Origin: Syntrophaceae bacterium UBA2251
GTDB lineage: Bacteria; Desulfobacterota; Syntrophia; Syntrophales; UBA2251
Length of the DNA stretch: 31,220 bases
Direction of reading: 5' to 3'
Assembly (NCBI GenBank): GCA_002347815.1
Contig: DDXV01000066.1
Span: 1 to 31,220, forward strand
Shown here: in pieces, positions 20,127-28,082 of the stretch
Position numbering within the stretch: the stretch's first letter is position 1
Layout: each line of letters opens with the position of its first letter
Program-made: the position numbers and the translations under genes
The notes under the pieces: model-generated
What the model was told of the DNA's origin: nothing
The model's database searches: none
Seen by the model: only the letters and a program-made list of their open reading frames with translations

Positions 20127-22811
20127 ATGAATGAACGAAACCGACCCACCCTGGTGCTGGTGGACGGCAGCAACTATGTCTTCCGGGCCTTCTACGCCAT
20201 TCGCGAGCTGACGAACTCCCGCGGCTTTCCGACGAACGCCGTCTACGGCTTCACGACCATGCTCATGAAGCTTCTGAAGGATCACCGCCCCGACTACATC
20301 GCCGTGGCCTTCGACGTGAAGGGACCGACCTTCCGCCACGAGGCCTTCGACGCCTACAAGGCCACGCGCCGGCCGGTTCCAGACGCCCTTCTCCCCCAGA
20401 TTCCCGTCATCCGCGAGGTTGTCCGGGCCTTCAACATTCCGGTGCTGGAGAAGCAGGGCGTCGAGGCGGACGACCTCATCGGGACGCTGGCAAAGCGCCA
20501 TGCGGCGCAGGGGATCCGGGTCCTCATTGTCTCCGGGGACAAGGACATGATGCAGCTCGTCTCCGACGACGTCGTGATGGTGGACACGATGCGGGACAAG
20601 ACCTTCGACGCCACCGCCGTGCGGGAGCGCTTCGGGGTCGCCCCGGACCGCGTGGTCGAGATGCTGGGGCTCATGGGCGACGCCTCGGACAACATTCCCG
20701 GGGTCCCCGGCATCGGCCCGAAGGGGGCGCAGCGCCTCCTCGAGCAGTTCGGGACGATCGAGGCGATGCTCGCCCAGCCCGAGAAGATCTACAACGCCCG
20801 GATGCGGGAAGCGGTGCTCGCCCATGCGGAGCAGGCCCGCCTGAGCCGGGAGCTGGCGGTCATCCGGACGGACGTGCCCGTGGATCTGGACCTGGAGGAC
20901 TGCCGCTACACCGGGCCGGACGCGGCGGCCCTGAAGGCGCTCTTTCAGGAGTACGAGTTCCACTCGCTGATCAAGGAGCTTGAGCTGCGGGACGCGCCAC
21001 AGGCGGTGTCGTCCCGACTCGTCCGGAGCGGGGCGGAGTTGGAGGCGTTCCGCGAGGCCCTGCGCGGCGTGTGGGAGATCGCCATCGACGCCGTCCTCTC
21101 CGTGCCCGAGGCCATGCGGGCCGCGTGGGTGGGGCTCGCCGTCTCGACCGCGCCGGACCGGGCCTTCTATCTCCCCCTGATGGCGCCCGGGGACAGCGAA
21201 GTCCCCGCGCCGGATGCCGCGGACATCCTCGCCGTCCTCGCGCCGGTTCTCACCGATCCGGCCGTCCGGAAGCACGGCCACGACCTGAAGACCGCCCTGA
21301 TCGTCCTGGAACGGAACGGCATCGCGCTGTCCGGGATCGACTGCGACACGCTCGTTGCGGCCTACCTCCTGAATCCGGGGCGCCGCGGTTTCGAGCTCGC
21401 CGAGATCGCGGATGAGCATCTCCACCGGTCGCTCGCCGCGGCGAAGGAGATCGTGGGGAGCGGCGCCAGGGCCGTCTCGTTCGCGACCGTTCCGGCGGAA
21501 ACCCTGGCGGACTATGCCGGGGCCCGCTGCTGCGCCGTCCGCGAACTGGCAGGAGTGCTGATGGACGAACTCGACCGGCAGGGATTCCACGATCTCTTCG
21601 CCGACGTGGAAATGCCGCTCACGCCCGTCCTCGCGGACATGGAGCGGCACGGGGTCCTGCTCGACGTCGATCTCCTCCGGCGGATGTCGCAGGAAACCGA
21701 GCAGCTGATGACCCTGTCGGAGGAGAAGATCTACCGCCTGGCCGGGGAGCGCTTCAACGTGAATTCCCCCAAGCAGCTCCAGGTCATCCTCTTCGAGCGC
21801 CTGGGGCTGCCGAAGGGCCGCCGGACAAAGGAGGGCTATTCGACGGACGTGGACGTGCTTAACTTTCTCGCGCGCAGCCATGAGCTGCCCGCGGAGATCC
21901 TCGCCTACCGGAGCATGGCGAAGCTCAAGTCCACCTACATCGATGCCCTGCCGCAGCTCGTGCACCCGGAAACCGGCCGTGTGCACACCTCTTACAACCA
22001 GACGGTGACCGCGACCGGGCGGCTCTCCAGCAGCAACCCGAACCTCCAGAACATCCCCGTTCGGACCCTGGAGGGGAAGCGGATCCGCCAGGCCTTTATC
22101 GCCCCGCCGGGGTGGTGCATCGTCTCCGCCGACTATTCCCAGATCGAGCTCCGGGTCCTGGCTCACCTGTCCGGCGACGAGAATCTTCTGGATGCTTTCG
22201 CCTCCGGCGCGGACATCCACAGCCGGACGGCCGCGGACGTCTTCGGGGTCTTTCCGGAGATGGTCAACCCGGAGATGCGGCGCCAGGCCAAGGTCATCAA
22301 CTTCGGCGTCCTGTACGGGATGAGCGCCTTCGGACTCGCGCGCGAGCTGGACATCACGCAACGCCAGGCGCAGCTCTACATCGACGGCTACTTCCGGAAA
22401 TACGCCGGGGTGCGGGCCTATCTCGACGCCGTGCTCGAGGGGGCTCGCCGGGACGGGTACGTCTCGACACTGCTGAACCGCCGCCGCTACCTGCCGGAGA
22501 TCGTCAGTCCCAACGCGACGGTCCGGCAGTTCGCCGAGCGGATGGCCGTCAACACCCCCATCCAGGGGACGGCGGCGGATCTGATCAAGATCGCCATGAT
22601 CCGGACCCACCGGCGCCTGCGGGAGGAGGAGCTGGCCGCTCGGATGATCATGCAGGTCCATGACGAGCTCGTCTGCGAGGTCCCGGCGGCGGAGCGGGAG
22701 GCCGTGACGGCCCTGCTCAAGGCGGAGATGGAGGGCGTGGCCGAACTCCGGGTCCCGCTGCCCGTGGAGATCGGCTTCGGTGCGAATTGGGACGAGGCGC
22801 ATGGAGGATAA
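20127..22811 (+). CDS. polA: DNA polymerase I, proofreading site apparently inactive
   Basis: The 894-residue repair and Okazaki-fragment polymerase. Residues 1 to about 290 are the 5'-3' (FEN-like) nuclease (LVLVDGSNYVFRAFYAI, VEADDLIGTLA, VSGDKDMMQLV, GDASDNIPGVPGIG). The middle 3'-5' exonuclease domain is present by length, but compared with E. coli only the first aspartate remains (D321). Glu357 corresponds to V323, Asp424 to A390 and Asp501 to R467, so proofreading is probably lost. The polymerase domain is intact: DYSQIELRVLAHLSGD (about 669), the O-helix block RRQAKVINFGVLYGMSAFG and MQVHDELVCEV (about 845). GGAG lies nine bases before ATG at 20127. The annotated frame could extend to 19983, but the extra residues are repeat-derived. 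Confidence 0.96.
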   Translation: MNERNRPTLVLVDGSNYVFRAFYAIRELTNSRGFPTNAVYGFTTMLMKLLKDHRPDYIAVAFDVKGPTFRHEAFDAYKATRRPVPDALLPQIPVIREVVRAFNIPVLEKQGVEADDLIGTLAKRHAAQGIRVLIVSGDKDMMQLVSDDVVMVDTMRDKTFDATAVRERFGVAPDRVVEMLGLMGDASDNIPGVPGIGPKGAQRLLEQFGTIEAMLAQPEKIYNARMREAVLAHAEQARLSRELAVIRTDVPVDLDLEDCRYTGPDAAALKALFQEYEFHSLIKELELRDAPQAVSSRLVRSGAELEAFREALRGVWEIAIDAVLSVPEAMRAAWVGLAVSTAPDRAFYLPLMAPGDSEVPAPDAADILAVLAPVLTDPAVRKHGHDLKTALIVLERNGIALSGIDCDTLVAAYLLNPGRRGFELAEIADEHLHRSLAAAKEIVGSGARAVSFATVPAETLADYAGARCCAVRELAGVLMDELDRQGFHDLFADVEMPLTPVLADMERHGVLLDVDLLRRMSQETEQLMTLSEEKIYRLAGERFNVNSPKQLQVILFERLGLPKGRRTKEGYSTDVDVLNFLARSHELPAEILAYRSMAKLKSTYIDALPQLVHPETGRVHTSYNQTVTATGRLSSSNPNLQNIPVRTLEGKRIRQAFIAPPGWCIVSADYSQIELRVLAHLSGDENLLDAFASGADIHSRTAADVFGVFPEMVNPEMRRQAKVINFGVLYGMSAFGLARELDITQRQAQLYIDGYFRKYAGVRAYLDAVLEGARRDGYVSTLLNRRRYLPEIVSPNATVRQFAERMAVNTPIQGTAADLIKIAMIRTHRRLREEELAARMIMQVHDELVCEVPAAEREAVTALLKAEMEGVAELRVPLPVEIGFGANWDEAHGG

Positions 22812-22827
22812 AAAAAGGAGGGAAGCG

Positions 22828-23277
22828 ATGGAACCGAGAAAGGAATTTGCGGCGCCCTGCGGCCTGTACTGCGGCGTCTGCGGCATCCGGATCGCCCACG
22901 AGAACAACGACGAAAACTTCAAGGAGCGTCTGGCGCCGATCTACGGCCTGACGGCGGCGGACATCCGCTGCAAGGGCTGCCTTTCCGACGACCCCTTCGT
23001 CCTGTGCCGGGCGTGCCGCATCAAGACCTGCACGCAGGAAAAGGGGTATGAGGGCTGCCATCAGTGCGCGGAGTTTCCCTGCCGGTTTATCGAGGAGTTT
23101 CCGATCGCCGTGGGGAAGCAGGTCATCCTGCGGGCGATTCCCCAATGGCGGGAGCAGGGGACGGCGGCATGGATGGCCGCGGAGGAAAAGCGTTATCTCT
23201 GCCCCCACTGCGGCTACAAGCTCTTCCGGGGGGCCAAGCGCTGCCGCAAGTGCAAGGAACCCGTGGCGCTGGATTGA
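22828..23277 (+). CDS. DUF3795 cysteine-rich protein with zinc-ribbon tail
   Basis: A 149-residue, probably cytoplasmic protein. The beginning (PCGLYCGVCGIRIAHEN) and the spaced cysteines (RCKGCLSDD, LCRACRIKTC, GCHQCAEFPC) are the DUF3795 pattern, probably binding zinc or a cluster. At the C-terminus CPHCGYKLFRGAKRCRKCK is a zinc ribbon not always present in the family. The ATG at 22828 is preceded by AGGAGGG at a good distance and lies 16 bases after the polA stop. DUF3795 function is not known. The gene could be co-transcribed with polA and the following cupin gene. Confidence 0.82.
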   Translation: MEPRKEFAAPCGLYCGVCGIRIAHENNDENFKERLAPIYGLTAADIRCKGCLSDDPFVLCRACRIKTCTQEKGYEGCHQCAEFPCRFIEEFPIAVGKQVILRAIPQWREQGTAAWMAAEEKRYLCPHCGYKLFRGAKRCRKCKEPVALD

Positions 23278-23287
23278 GAGGAAAGTC

Positions 23288-23641
23288 ATGGCGGGCATCA
23301 TCGAAGAGGATCACCGGCCCTGGGGATATTACCAGGTCCTGGCCGACGAGGCGGATCACAAGGTCAAGTGGATCTGCGTCTATCCCGGCAAGCGCCTGAG
23401 CCTCCAGCGCCACCGCCGCCGCCGGGAGCACTGGTACGTCGTGGCGGGAGAGGCCGTTGTCACGCGTGATCGCGAGGAGATTCCGCTCGCGGCGGGACAG
23501 GCCGTGGACATCCCTCAGGGCGCCGCCCACCGCATCCGGAACGCCGGCGGGACGAACCTGGTTTTCATCGAGGTCCAGACCGGAACGTATTTCGGCGAGG
23601 ACGACATCGAGCGCCTGGAGGACGACTACGGCCGGGCGTGA
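23288..23641 (+). CDS. Cupin protein, mannose-6-phosphate isomerase type II-like
   Basis: A 117-residue single-domain cupin. RPWGYYQVLAD, YPGKRLSLQRHRRRREHWYVV and IPQGAAHRIRNAG match the C-terminal isomerase domain of type II mannose-6-phosphate isomerase/GDP-mannose pyrophosphorylase enzymes. Stand-alone copies of this domain are known. The usual metal ligands are visible (QRH, EHW, AHR). It may interconvert mannose- and fructose-6-phosphate for polysaccharide precursors, but a non-catalytic or different sugar role is possible. GAGAGGAAAG precedes the start at 23288, ten bases after the DUF3795 stop. Confidence 0.8.
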   Translation: MAGIIEEDHRPWGYYQVLADEADHKVKWICVYPGKRLSLQRHRRRREHWYVVAGEAVVTRDREEIPLAAGQAVDIPQGAAHRIRNAGGTNLVFIEVQTGTYFGEDDIERLEDDYGRA

Positions 23642-23680
23642 ACGGGGGACCGGCGAGGATCATCAAAAAAGGGGGTTCGC

Positions 23681-24544
23681 GTGAAACAGACCGTCCTGTG
23701 GATCGGGGTCATCCTGGTCGCCATCGTCCTGGTCCTGATCGGGGGCTATCTCTATATCTCCACCGACGCGGAGCGACTGCCGGAGAACCGTCCGGCGGCC
23801 TTCCTGGCGGGGCCGGCCGCGAAACCGGGCGCCCGAGTGGTTGTCTGCGCCGGGGACAGCCTGACCCACGGCGCGGTGAGCGTCAATTATGTCGAGCTCC
23901 TGAACCGGAAATTTCCGGACGGGACGTATGCGTTCGTCAATGCCGGCGTCAACAGCAGCCTCGCGTACAATCTGAACATGCGGGTGGAGGACATCATCCG
24001 GTGCGATCCGGATTACGTCACGATCCTGATTGGCTCGAATGACGCCAATGCGTCGCTCGGCGACCAGACCGCGCGGCGACTCATCCGAAAGATGAAACTG
24101 CCCCGCCGGCCGGATCGCGCATGGTTCCGAAGCAACCTCGTCGCGGTGTGCGAAAAACTGAAGGCCCGCACCCACGCCCGGATCGCCCTGCTCTCCCTGC
24201 CGCCCATCGGTGAGGACGTGGACAGTGTCGCCTTTCGACGCGCGGCCGAATACAGCGGGATCATTAAGGAGGCGGCCCGGTCCCCAAACGTGGACTACCT
24301 GCCGCTGAATGAAGCGATGACCGCCGGCATCCGGGCGCGCGGGCAAAAACCGACGCTGTCGCACACGGGGGACACGCAGCTTCCCCTGTACGCGGCCCTG
24401 GCGAAGCACTACCTCCTGAGGCAATCGTACGATGACATATCCGCGGGGAACGGATTTTTGTACCTGACCGATCTCCTTCACCTGAACACGCGGGGCGCGA
24501 CACTGGTCGCCGGCTTCGTCGGGGAGTTCATCACGCGGAAATAA
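23681..24544 (+). CDS. SGNH/GDSL-family hydrolase, membrane-anchored
   Basis: A 287-residue protein with an N-terminal hydrophobic segment (about residues 5-27) that either anchors it or directs export. The GDSL block is VVVCAGDSLTHG (catalytic Ser60), block III is ILIGSNDAN, and the catalytic Asp/His are in YLTDLLHLNTRG near the C-terminus. All the SGNH residues are present, so an active esterase, lipase or carbohydrate deacetylase is likely. The substrate is unknown. The start is GTG at 23681 with AAGGGGG six bases upstream. The following amidohydrolase gene starts 22 bases after the stop, so the two may be co-expressed. Confidence 0.85.
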   Translation: MKQTVLWIGVILVAIVLVLIGGYLYISTDAERLPENRPAAFLAGPAAKPGARVVVCAGDSLTHGAVSVNYVELLNRKFPDGTYAFVNAGVNSSLAYNLNMRVEDIIRCDPDYVTILIGSNDANASLGDQTARRLIRKMKLPRRPDRAWFRSNLVAVCEKLKARTHARIALLSLPPIGEDVDSVAFRRAAEYSGIIKEAARSPNVDYLPLNEAMTAGIRARGQKPTLSHTGDTQLPLYAALAKHYLLRQSYDDISAGNGFLYLTDLLHLNTRGATLVAGFVGEFITRK

Positions 24545-24566
24545 CGCCGGAGCGGAAAATGAGTTC

Positions 24567-25415
24567 ATGAAGAACATAAACATCCCCAGGATCGATTTTC
24601 ACGTCCATCTGTTTCCGGACCGGATGTGCGACGCCATCTGGGAGTTTTTCGCCAGGGATTATCGTTGGGACGTCCTCCATAAGCTCTACCATCGCGAGTG
24701 CATCGCGTACCTGCACGAACAAGGCATCGAGAAAATCGTCTATTCCAATTACGCCCATCGGGAGGGCGTCGCGGAGGGCCTGAATGAATGGAATGCGCGG
24801 GTGCTCGACGAGAATCCCGACCTTTACTGCTTCGCGGCCTTCCATCCCGGGGATGAACATGCCCTGGACTACGCCGAGGAAATCCTGGATCATCCGCGGG
24901 TGCTGGGCTTCAAACTGCAGCTTCTGGTCCAGCGCTTCTTCCCGCACGACGAGCGCCTCTTCCCGCTGTACGAACGGGTCATGGATCGGGGGAAGCGCAT
25001 CCTGTTCCACGTGGGCAGCGGCCCGGTCGGCAACGAATATGTAGGGCTGGACCCCTTCAGGAAGCTCCTCCGGCGGTATCCGGACCTGCCGGCCAATGTC
25101 GCCCACATGGGCGCGTTCGAGTACCAGGGCTTCATGGATCTGCTGGACGATCACCCCGGCCTCTACCTGGATACGTCCTACACGTTCTTCAAGGATTGGC
25201 AGGGCAGGGGCGGATTCGATCTCGGCAATGCCCCCCTTGAAAAGTACAAGGACCGCATCCTGTACGGTTCGGATTTTCCGAACATCATCCTGCCGCGCGA
25301 GTCGGAGATCGAAACGTTGTGGGAGTACGGCCTGTCGCAGGAATTCTATGACCGGGTTTTCTACGACAACGGGCTCAAACTGATCGACGCGACGGTCGCC
25401 CCGACGGCCGAATAA
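24567..25415 (+). CDS. Amidohydrolase family 2 (TIM-barrel metal-dependent hydrolase)
   Basis: A 282-residue cytoplasmic hydrolase or decarboxylase of the amidohydrolase_2 type. The metal-binding HxH is at the start (RIDFHVHLFPD, H12 and H14). Later barrel residues are in RILFHVGSG, VAHMGAFEYQG and ILYGSDFPNIILP, where the conserved aspartate lies in GSDFP. Proteins of this group act on small aromatic or carboxylic substrates, but the substrate here cannot be predicted. The ATG lies 22 bases after the SGNH gene; the ribosome site is weak. A clear intrinsic terminator follows at 25463-25489. Confidence 0.85.
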   Translation: MKNINIPRIDFHVHLFPDRMCDAIWEFFARDYRWDVLHKLYHRECIAYLHEQGIEKIVYSNYAHREGVAEGLNEWNARVLDENPDLYCFAAFHPGDEHALDYAEEILDHPRVLGFKLQLLVQRFFPHDERLFPLYERVMDRGKRILFHVGSGPVGNEYVGLDPFRKLLRRYPDLPANVAHMGAFEYQGFMDLLDDHPGLYLDTSYTFFKDWQGRGGFDLGNAPLEKYKDRILYGSDFPNIILPRESEIETLWEYGLSQEFYDRVFYDNGLKLIDATVAPTAE

Positions 25416-25418
25416 ACA

Positions 25419-25448
25419 TTGACTTTTGGGCTCCGAACGGTGTATGAA
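25419..25448 (+). promoter_or_regulatory. Putative promoter before prfC
   Basis: TTGACT (25419-25424) and TATGAA (25443-25448) with an 18-base spacer form a fair sigma70-like promoter just after the amidohydrolase stop. An inverted repeat, CGAACGG (25434-25440) and CCGTTCG (25454-25460), overlaps the -10 and could be an operator or an mRNA hairpin. A terminator follows within about 15 bases of the expected start point, so any transcript must read through it to reach prfC. Confidence 0.4.
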
Positions 25449-25462
25449 GCGCCCCGTTCGCG

Positions 25463-25489
25463 AAACCGGGCCGGTTTGCCCGGTTTTTT
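25463..25489 (+). terminator. Intrinsic terminator after the amidohydrolase gene / in the prfC leader
   Basis: AAACCGGGC (25463-25471) and GCCCGGTTT (25478-25486) form a 9-bp stem with a 6-base loop; the distal arm runs directly into TTTTTT (25484-25489). This is a textbook intrinsic terminator. It ends the SGNH-amidohydrolase transcript and may also act as an attenuator for prfC. Confidence 0.85.
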
Positions 25490-25522
25490 GCATTCGGAAA
25501 ACGCGCCTCGGAAGGGTTGAAT

Positions 25523-27109
25523 TTGGACAGGCACCATCGACGGGAAGTGGATCGCCGCCGCAATTTCGGGATCATCAGCCACCCGGATGCCGGCAAGACG
25601 ACACTCACGGAAAAGCTGCTGCTCTTCGGCGGGGCCATCCAGCAGGCCGGGGCGGTCCGGGCGCGCAAGGCCGCCCGCCACGCGCTGAGCGACTGGATGA
25701 GCATCGAAAAGGAGCGGGGGATCTCCGTAACCACCTCGGTCATGAAGTTCAACTACCGCGACTACGAGGTCAACCTCCTCGACACGCCGGGCCACCAGGA
25801 TTTCTCCGAGGACACCTACCGGGTGCTGACCGCCGTGGACAGCGCGCTGATGGTCATCGATAGCGGCAAGGGCGTGGAACCGCAGACCGAGAAGCTGATG
25901 GAGGTGTGCCGGATGCGCAACACGCCGATCATCACCTTCATCAACAAGCTGGACCGCGACGGCCTGCCGCCCCTGACCCTGCTCGCCGACATCGAGGACA
26001 AGCTCCAGATCGAGTGCGTGCCCATGTCCTGGCCGATCGGCATGGGGAAGTCCTTCCGGGGGGTCTATGACCTCTACCGCCGGGAGCTTCACCTCTTCAC
26101 GCCCGGCGGGACAACGCAGGCCCGCGAGGGGCTCGTGATCACCGATCTCGATGATCCCCGCCTCGACGAACTTTTGGGAAGCCAGGCCGGCGAGCTCCGC
26201 GAGCATGTGGAACTTGTCACGGAGGCCGCCAGTCCCTTCGAGCTGGCGCAGTACCTCAAGGGCAACCAGAGCCCCGTCTTTTTCGGCAGCGCCGTCAACA
26301 ATTTCGGCGTGAAGGAACTGCTCGACGCCTTCGTGGAGATGGCGCCCGCCCCGGTTGCCCGCCCCACGCTGACGCGGGAGGTGTCGCCCTACGAGGCGGC
26401 CTTCACCGGCTTCGTCTTCAAGATCCAGGCAAACATGGATCCCGCCCATCGCGACCGCATCGCATTCCTGCGGGTCTGCTCCGGGACTTTCCGGCGGGGG
26501 ATGAAGGTCATGCACCACCGGATCGGCAAGGAGATCACCCTGGCCAACGCCACCATCTTCATGTCCCAGGACCGCACGAACGTCGAGGAGGCCTATCCCG
26601 GCGACGTCATCGGTCTGCACAATCACGGCACGATCAAGATCGGGGACACCTTTACGGAAACGGAGCCGCTCAAGTTCACCGGCATCCCGAGCTTCGCGCC
26701 GGAGAATTTCCGGCGCATCCGCCTGAAGAACCCGATAAAGAGCAAGCAGCTCCAGAAGGGGCTGGTGCAGCTCTCGGAAGAAGGGGCCGTGCAGGTCTTT
26801 CAGCCCCTGGGGAAAAGCGACTACATCCTGGGTGCGGTGGGCGTGCTTCAGTTCGACGTCACCGCCGAGCGTCTGCGCACGGAATACGGCGCCGATACGG
26901 TTTTCGAGGAGACGCCGTACAACGTCGCCCGCTGGGTGGCGTGCGCGGACCCGAAGCGCTTCAAGGAGTTCGAGCGGGAAAACGGGAGCTCCCTGGCCCT
27001 GGACGCCGAGGGCCGTCCGACGTTTCTCACCGCCAGCGAGTTCCGCCTGGAGCGCTGCATGGAAACCTGGCCCGACGTGGCTTTCCTCAAGACCCGGGAA
27101 TACACCTGA
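25523..27109 (+). CDS. prfC: Peptide chain release factor 3
   Basis: RF3 is a translational GTPase that recycles RF1/RF2 from the ribosome. The protein is 528 residues from TTG at 25523, the start preferred because GGAAGGG ends six bases upstream. TTG at 25517 would leave no spacing. The G-domain motifs are clear: P-loop IISHPDAGKTT (about 17-27), switch I RGISVTTSVM, DTPGHQDFSEDT and NKLDRDG. The RF3-specific blocks DWPIGMGKSFRG-like (here SWPIGMGKSFRGVYDLY) and VVGVLQFDV-like (AVGVLQFDVTAERL) follow. Length and order match the family, so it is intact. Both possible starts are TTG, which may keep expression low. Confidence 0.95.
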   Translation: MDRHHRREVDRRRNFGIISHPDAGKTTLTEKLLLFGGAIQQAGAVRARKAARHALSDWMSIEKERGISVTTSVMKFNYRDYEVNLLDTPGHQDFSEDTYRVLTAVDSALMVIDSGKGVEPQTEKLMEVCRMRNTPIITFINKLDRDGLPPLTLLADIEDKLQIECVPMSWPIGMGKSFRGVYDLYRRELHLFTPGGTTQAREGLVITDLDDPRLDELLGSQAGELREHVELVTEAASPFELAQYLKGNQSPVFFGSAVNNFGVKELLDAFVEMAPAPVARPTLTREVSPYEAAFTGFVFKIQANMDPAHRDRIAFLRVCSGTFRRGMKVMHHRIGKEITLANATIFMSQDRTNVEEAYPGDVIGLHNHGTIKIGDTFTETEPLKFTGIPSFAPENFRRIRLKNPIKSKQLQKGLVQLSEEGAVQVFQPLGKSDYILGAVGVLQFDVTAERLRTEYGADTVFEETPYNVARWVACADPKRFKEFERENGSSLALDAEGRPTFLTASEFRLERCMETWPDVAFLKTREYT

Positions 27110-27176
27110 TCCCTTCCCCCCCCCCCCTTCGGTCGCAAGGCGGGATCGGAGAGGCGCAACCCCTTTTTTTCGAGAA
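27110..27176. other. Convergent intergenic region with C12 run and T7 run
   Basis: This short region separates prfC (plus) from the minus-strand genes. It has a run of 12 C at 27116-27127 and a run of 7 T near 27164-27170. No clean stem lies before the T-run, so a terminator is only possible, not shown. The C-run is outside any gene. Confidence 0.4.
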
Positions 27177-27575
27177 TCAGACGATTCCGGCGGCGATGAG
27201 CCCCGTGGCAAGCGTGACCGCCATGAGGACGAGGGTCGCCCGTCCGGACCAGCGATGGATCGTGCGGAGGAGGGCCGCTTTTCCCCGGATGCGGAAGGAC
27301 GCCTGACCCAGGGCCGGCGTGAGGAGCGTCAAGACGAGCGTTGCAAGACCCAGCCAGGTGTGGGGAGAGCCCAGGTGACCGCCGCCCGCCCCCGCGACCA
27401 TGCCGACGGCGAACGCCGACCCGAGCCAGGCGCTGCCTGCGCCGCCCAGACCCAGCCGACGGTGTCCGGTCAGCCATCCCCGGCGCGTCCGGGCGAACCG
27501 CGCCACGGCGGCGCCGGCCGCCACCAGCCCGAATGCCGCACCCACCAAGCCCGCATGCGCGTAAAAGGCCGTCAA
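27177..27575 (-). CDS. Small four-helix membrane protein, cytochrome b561-like
   Basis: A 132-residue protein with four hydrophobic segments and histidines placed near their ends (FYAHAGL, TGHRRLG, GSPHTWLG, TIHRWSG). This resembles small b561/DUF-type di-heme membrane proteins, so heme binding and electron transfer are plausible. Start is TTG at 27575, preceded on the minus strand by GGAAAGGA about eight bases away. Longer readings of the same frame back to 27797 run over the neighbour gene and lack family character. It lies 40 bases downstream of the desulfoferrodoxin-like gene and may act with it in redox chemistry at the membrane. The family is not firmly recognised. Confidence 0.65.
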   Translation of the reverse strand: MTAFYAHAGLVGAAFGLVAAGAAVARFARTRRGWLTGHRRLGLGGAGSAWLGSAFAVGMVAGAGGGHLGSPHTWLGLATLVLTLLTPALGQASFRIRGKAALLRTIHRWSGRATLVLMAVTLATGLIAAGIV

Positions 27576-27592
27576 GGTCGCGGTCCTTTCCG

Positions 27593-27609
27593 CGGTCCGC
27601 TGCGGACCG
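27593..27609 (-). other. Small perfect hairpin between two minus-strand genes
   Basis: CGGTCCGC (27593-27600) and GCGGACCG (27602-27609) form an 8-bp stem around one base, just after the desulfoferrodoxin-like stop on the minus strand. There is no T-run. It may reduce read-through or protect the upstream transcript. Confidence 0.5.
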
Positions 27610-27615
27610 TGAGGA

Positions 27616-28017
27616 TTACTTCGCTGTCTTGGGAACGGTGATCTTTTCCGTCTTCGATCCCCAGATGTTGCACGTGGCCGTGACCTCCAGGGTGTCGCCG
27701 CCGCCGGCGGCGATCTTGTAGGTATAGGTGAACTCCGGGGTGACCGGTTGGCTCTTGTACTCGATCTTTTCCAGGTCCTTCCCCTCCTTCCGGACAACCA
27801 CCCGCTTGATGTAATGGAAGCCCGGGTTGGGAGACGGATGGCTGATGGTCACGCTGAGCGTTTGCGTGACGGCGTCGTAGGCGAGCTGGACGGTTTTGGG
27901 GGCATGGGCGCCGGCTTCTGCGGGAAGGAAGGCGGCCGCAACGGTGAAGGCCAGCAGCAGCCCCACGACGGTGATTAACGGTTTCAGGGTCGCGCGGTGT
28001 CGGTTTTTCGGATGCAT
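27616..28017 (-). CDS. Exported desulfoferrodoxin/superoxide-reductase-fold protein
   Basis: A 133-residue protein with an N-terminal signal peptide or anchor (hydrophobic residues about 12-30, likely cleavage near AEAGAHA). The mature part (TISHPSPNPGFHYIKRVVV and LEVTATCNIWG) resembles the iron-binding domain of desulfoferrodoxin/superoxide reductase, in which histidines and a cysteine bind iron. The usual CNxHG motif is CNIWG here, so one histidine ligand is replaced by tryptophan. Full superoxide reductase activity is therefore doubtful. AGGAGAA precedes ATG at 28017. It is probably co-transcribed with the metallo-hydrolase gene before it and the b561-like gene after it. The family call is moderate. 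Confidence 0.6.
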   Translation of the reverse strand: MHPKNRHRATLKPLITVVGLLLAFTVAAAFLPAEAGAHAPKTVQLAYDAVTQTLSVTISHPSPNPGFHYIKRVVVRKEGKDLEKIEYKSQPVTPEFTYTYKIAAGGGDTLEVTATCNIWGSKTEKITVPKTAK

Positions 28018-28082
28018 CTCGGGTTCTCCTCTCTCCGGGTGTATGAAGGAAAGTCGCTGCGGGGTTCCGCGTCGGGGCGTCC

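Noticed and set aside
27116..27127. Run of 12 C as a possible phase-variation tract
   Set aside because: It lies after the prfC stop and before the minus-strand stop, outside any coding or promoter region that it could switch.
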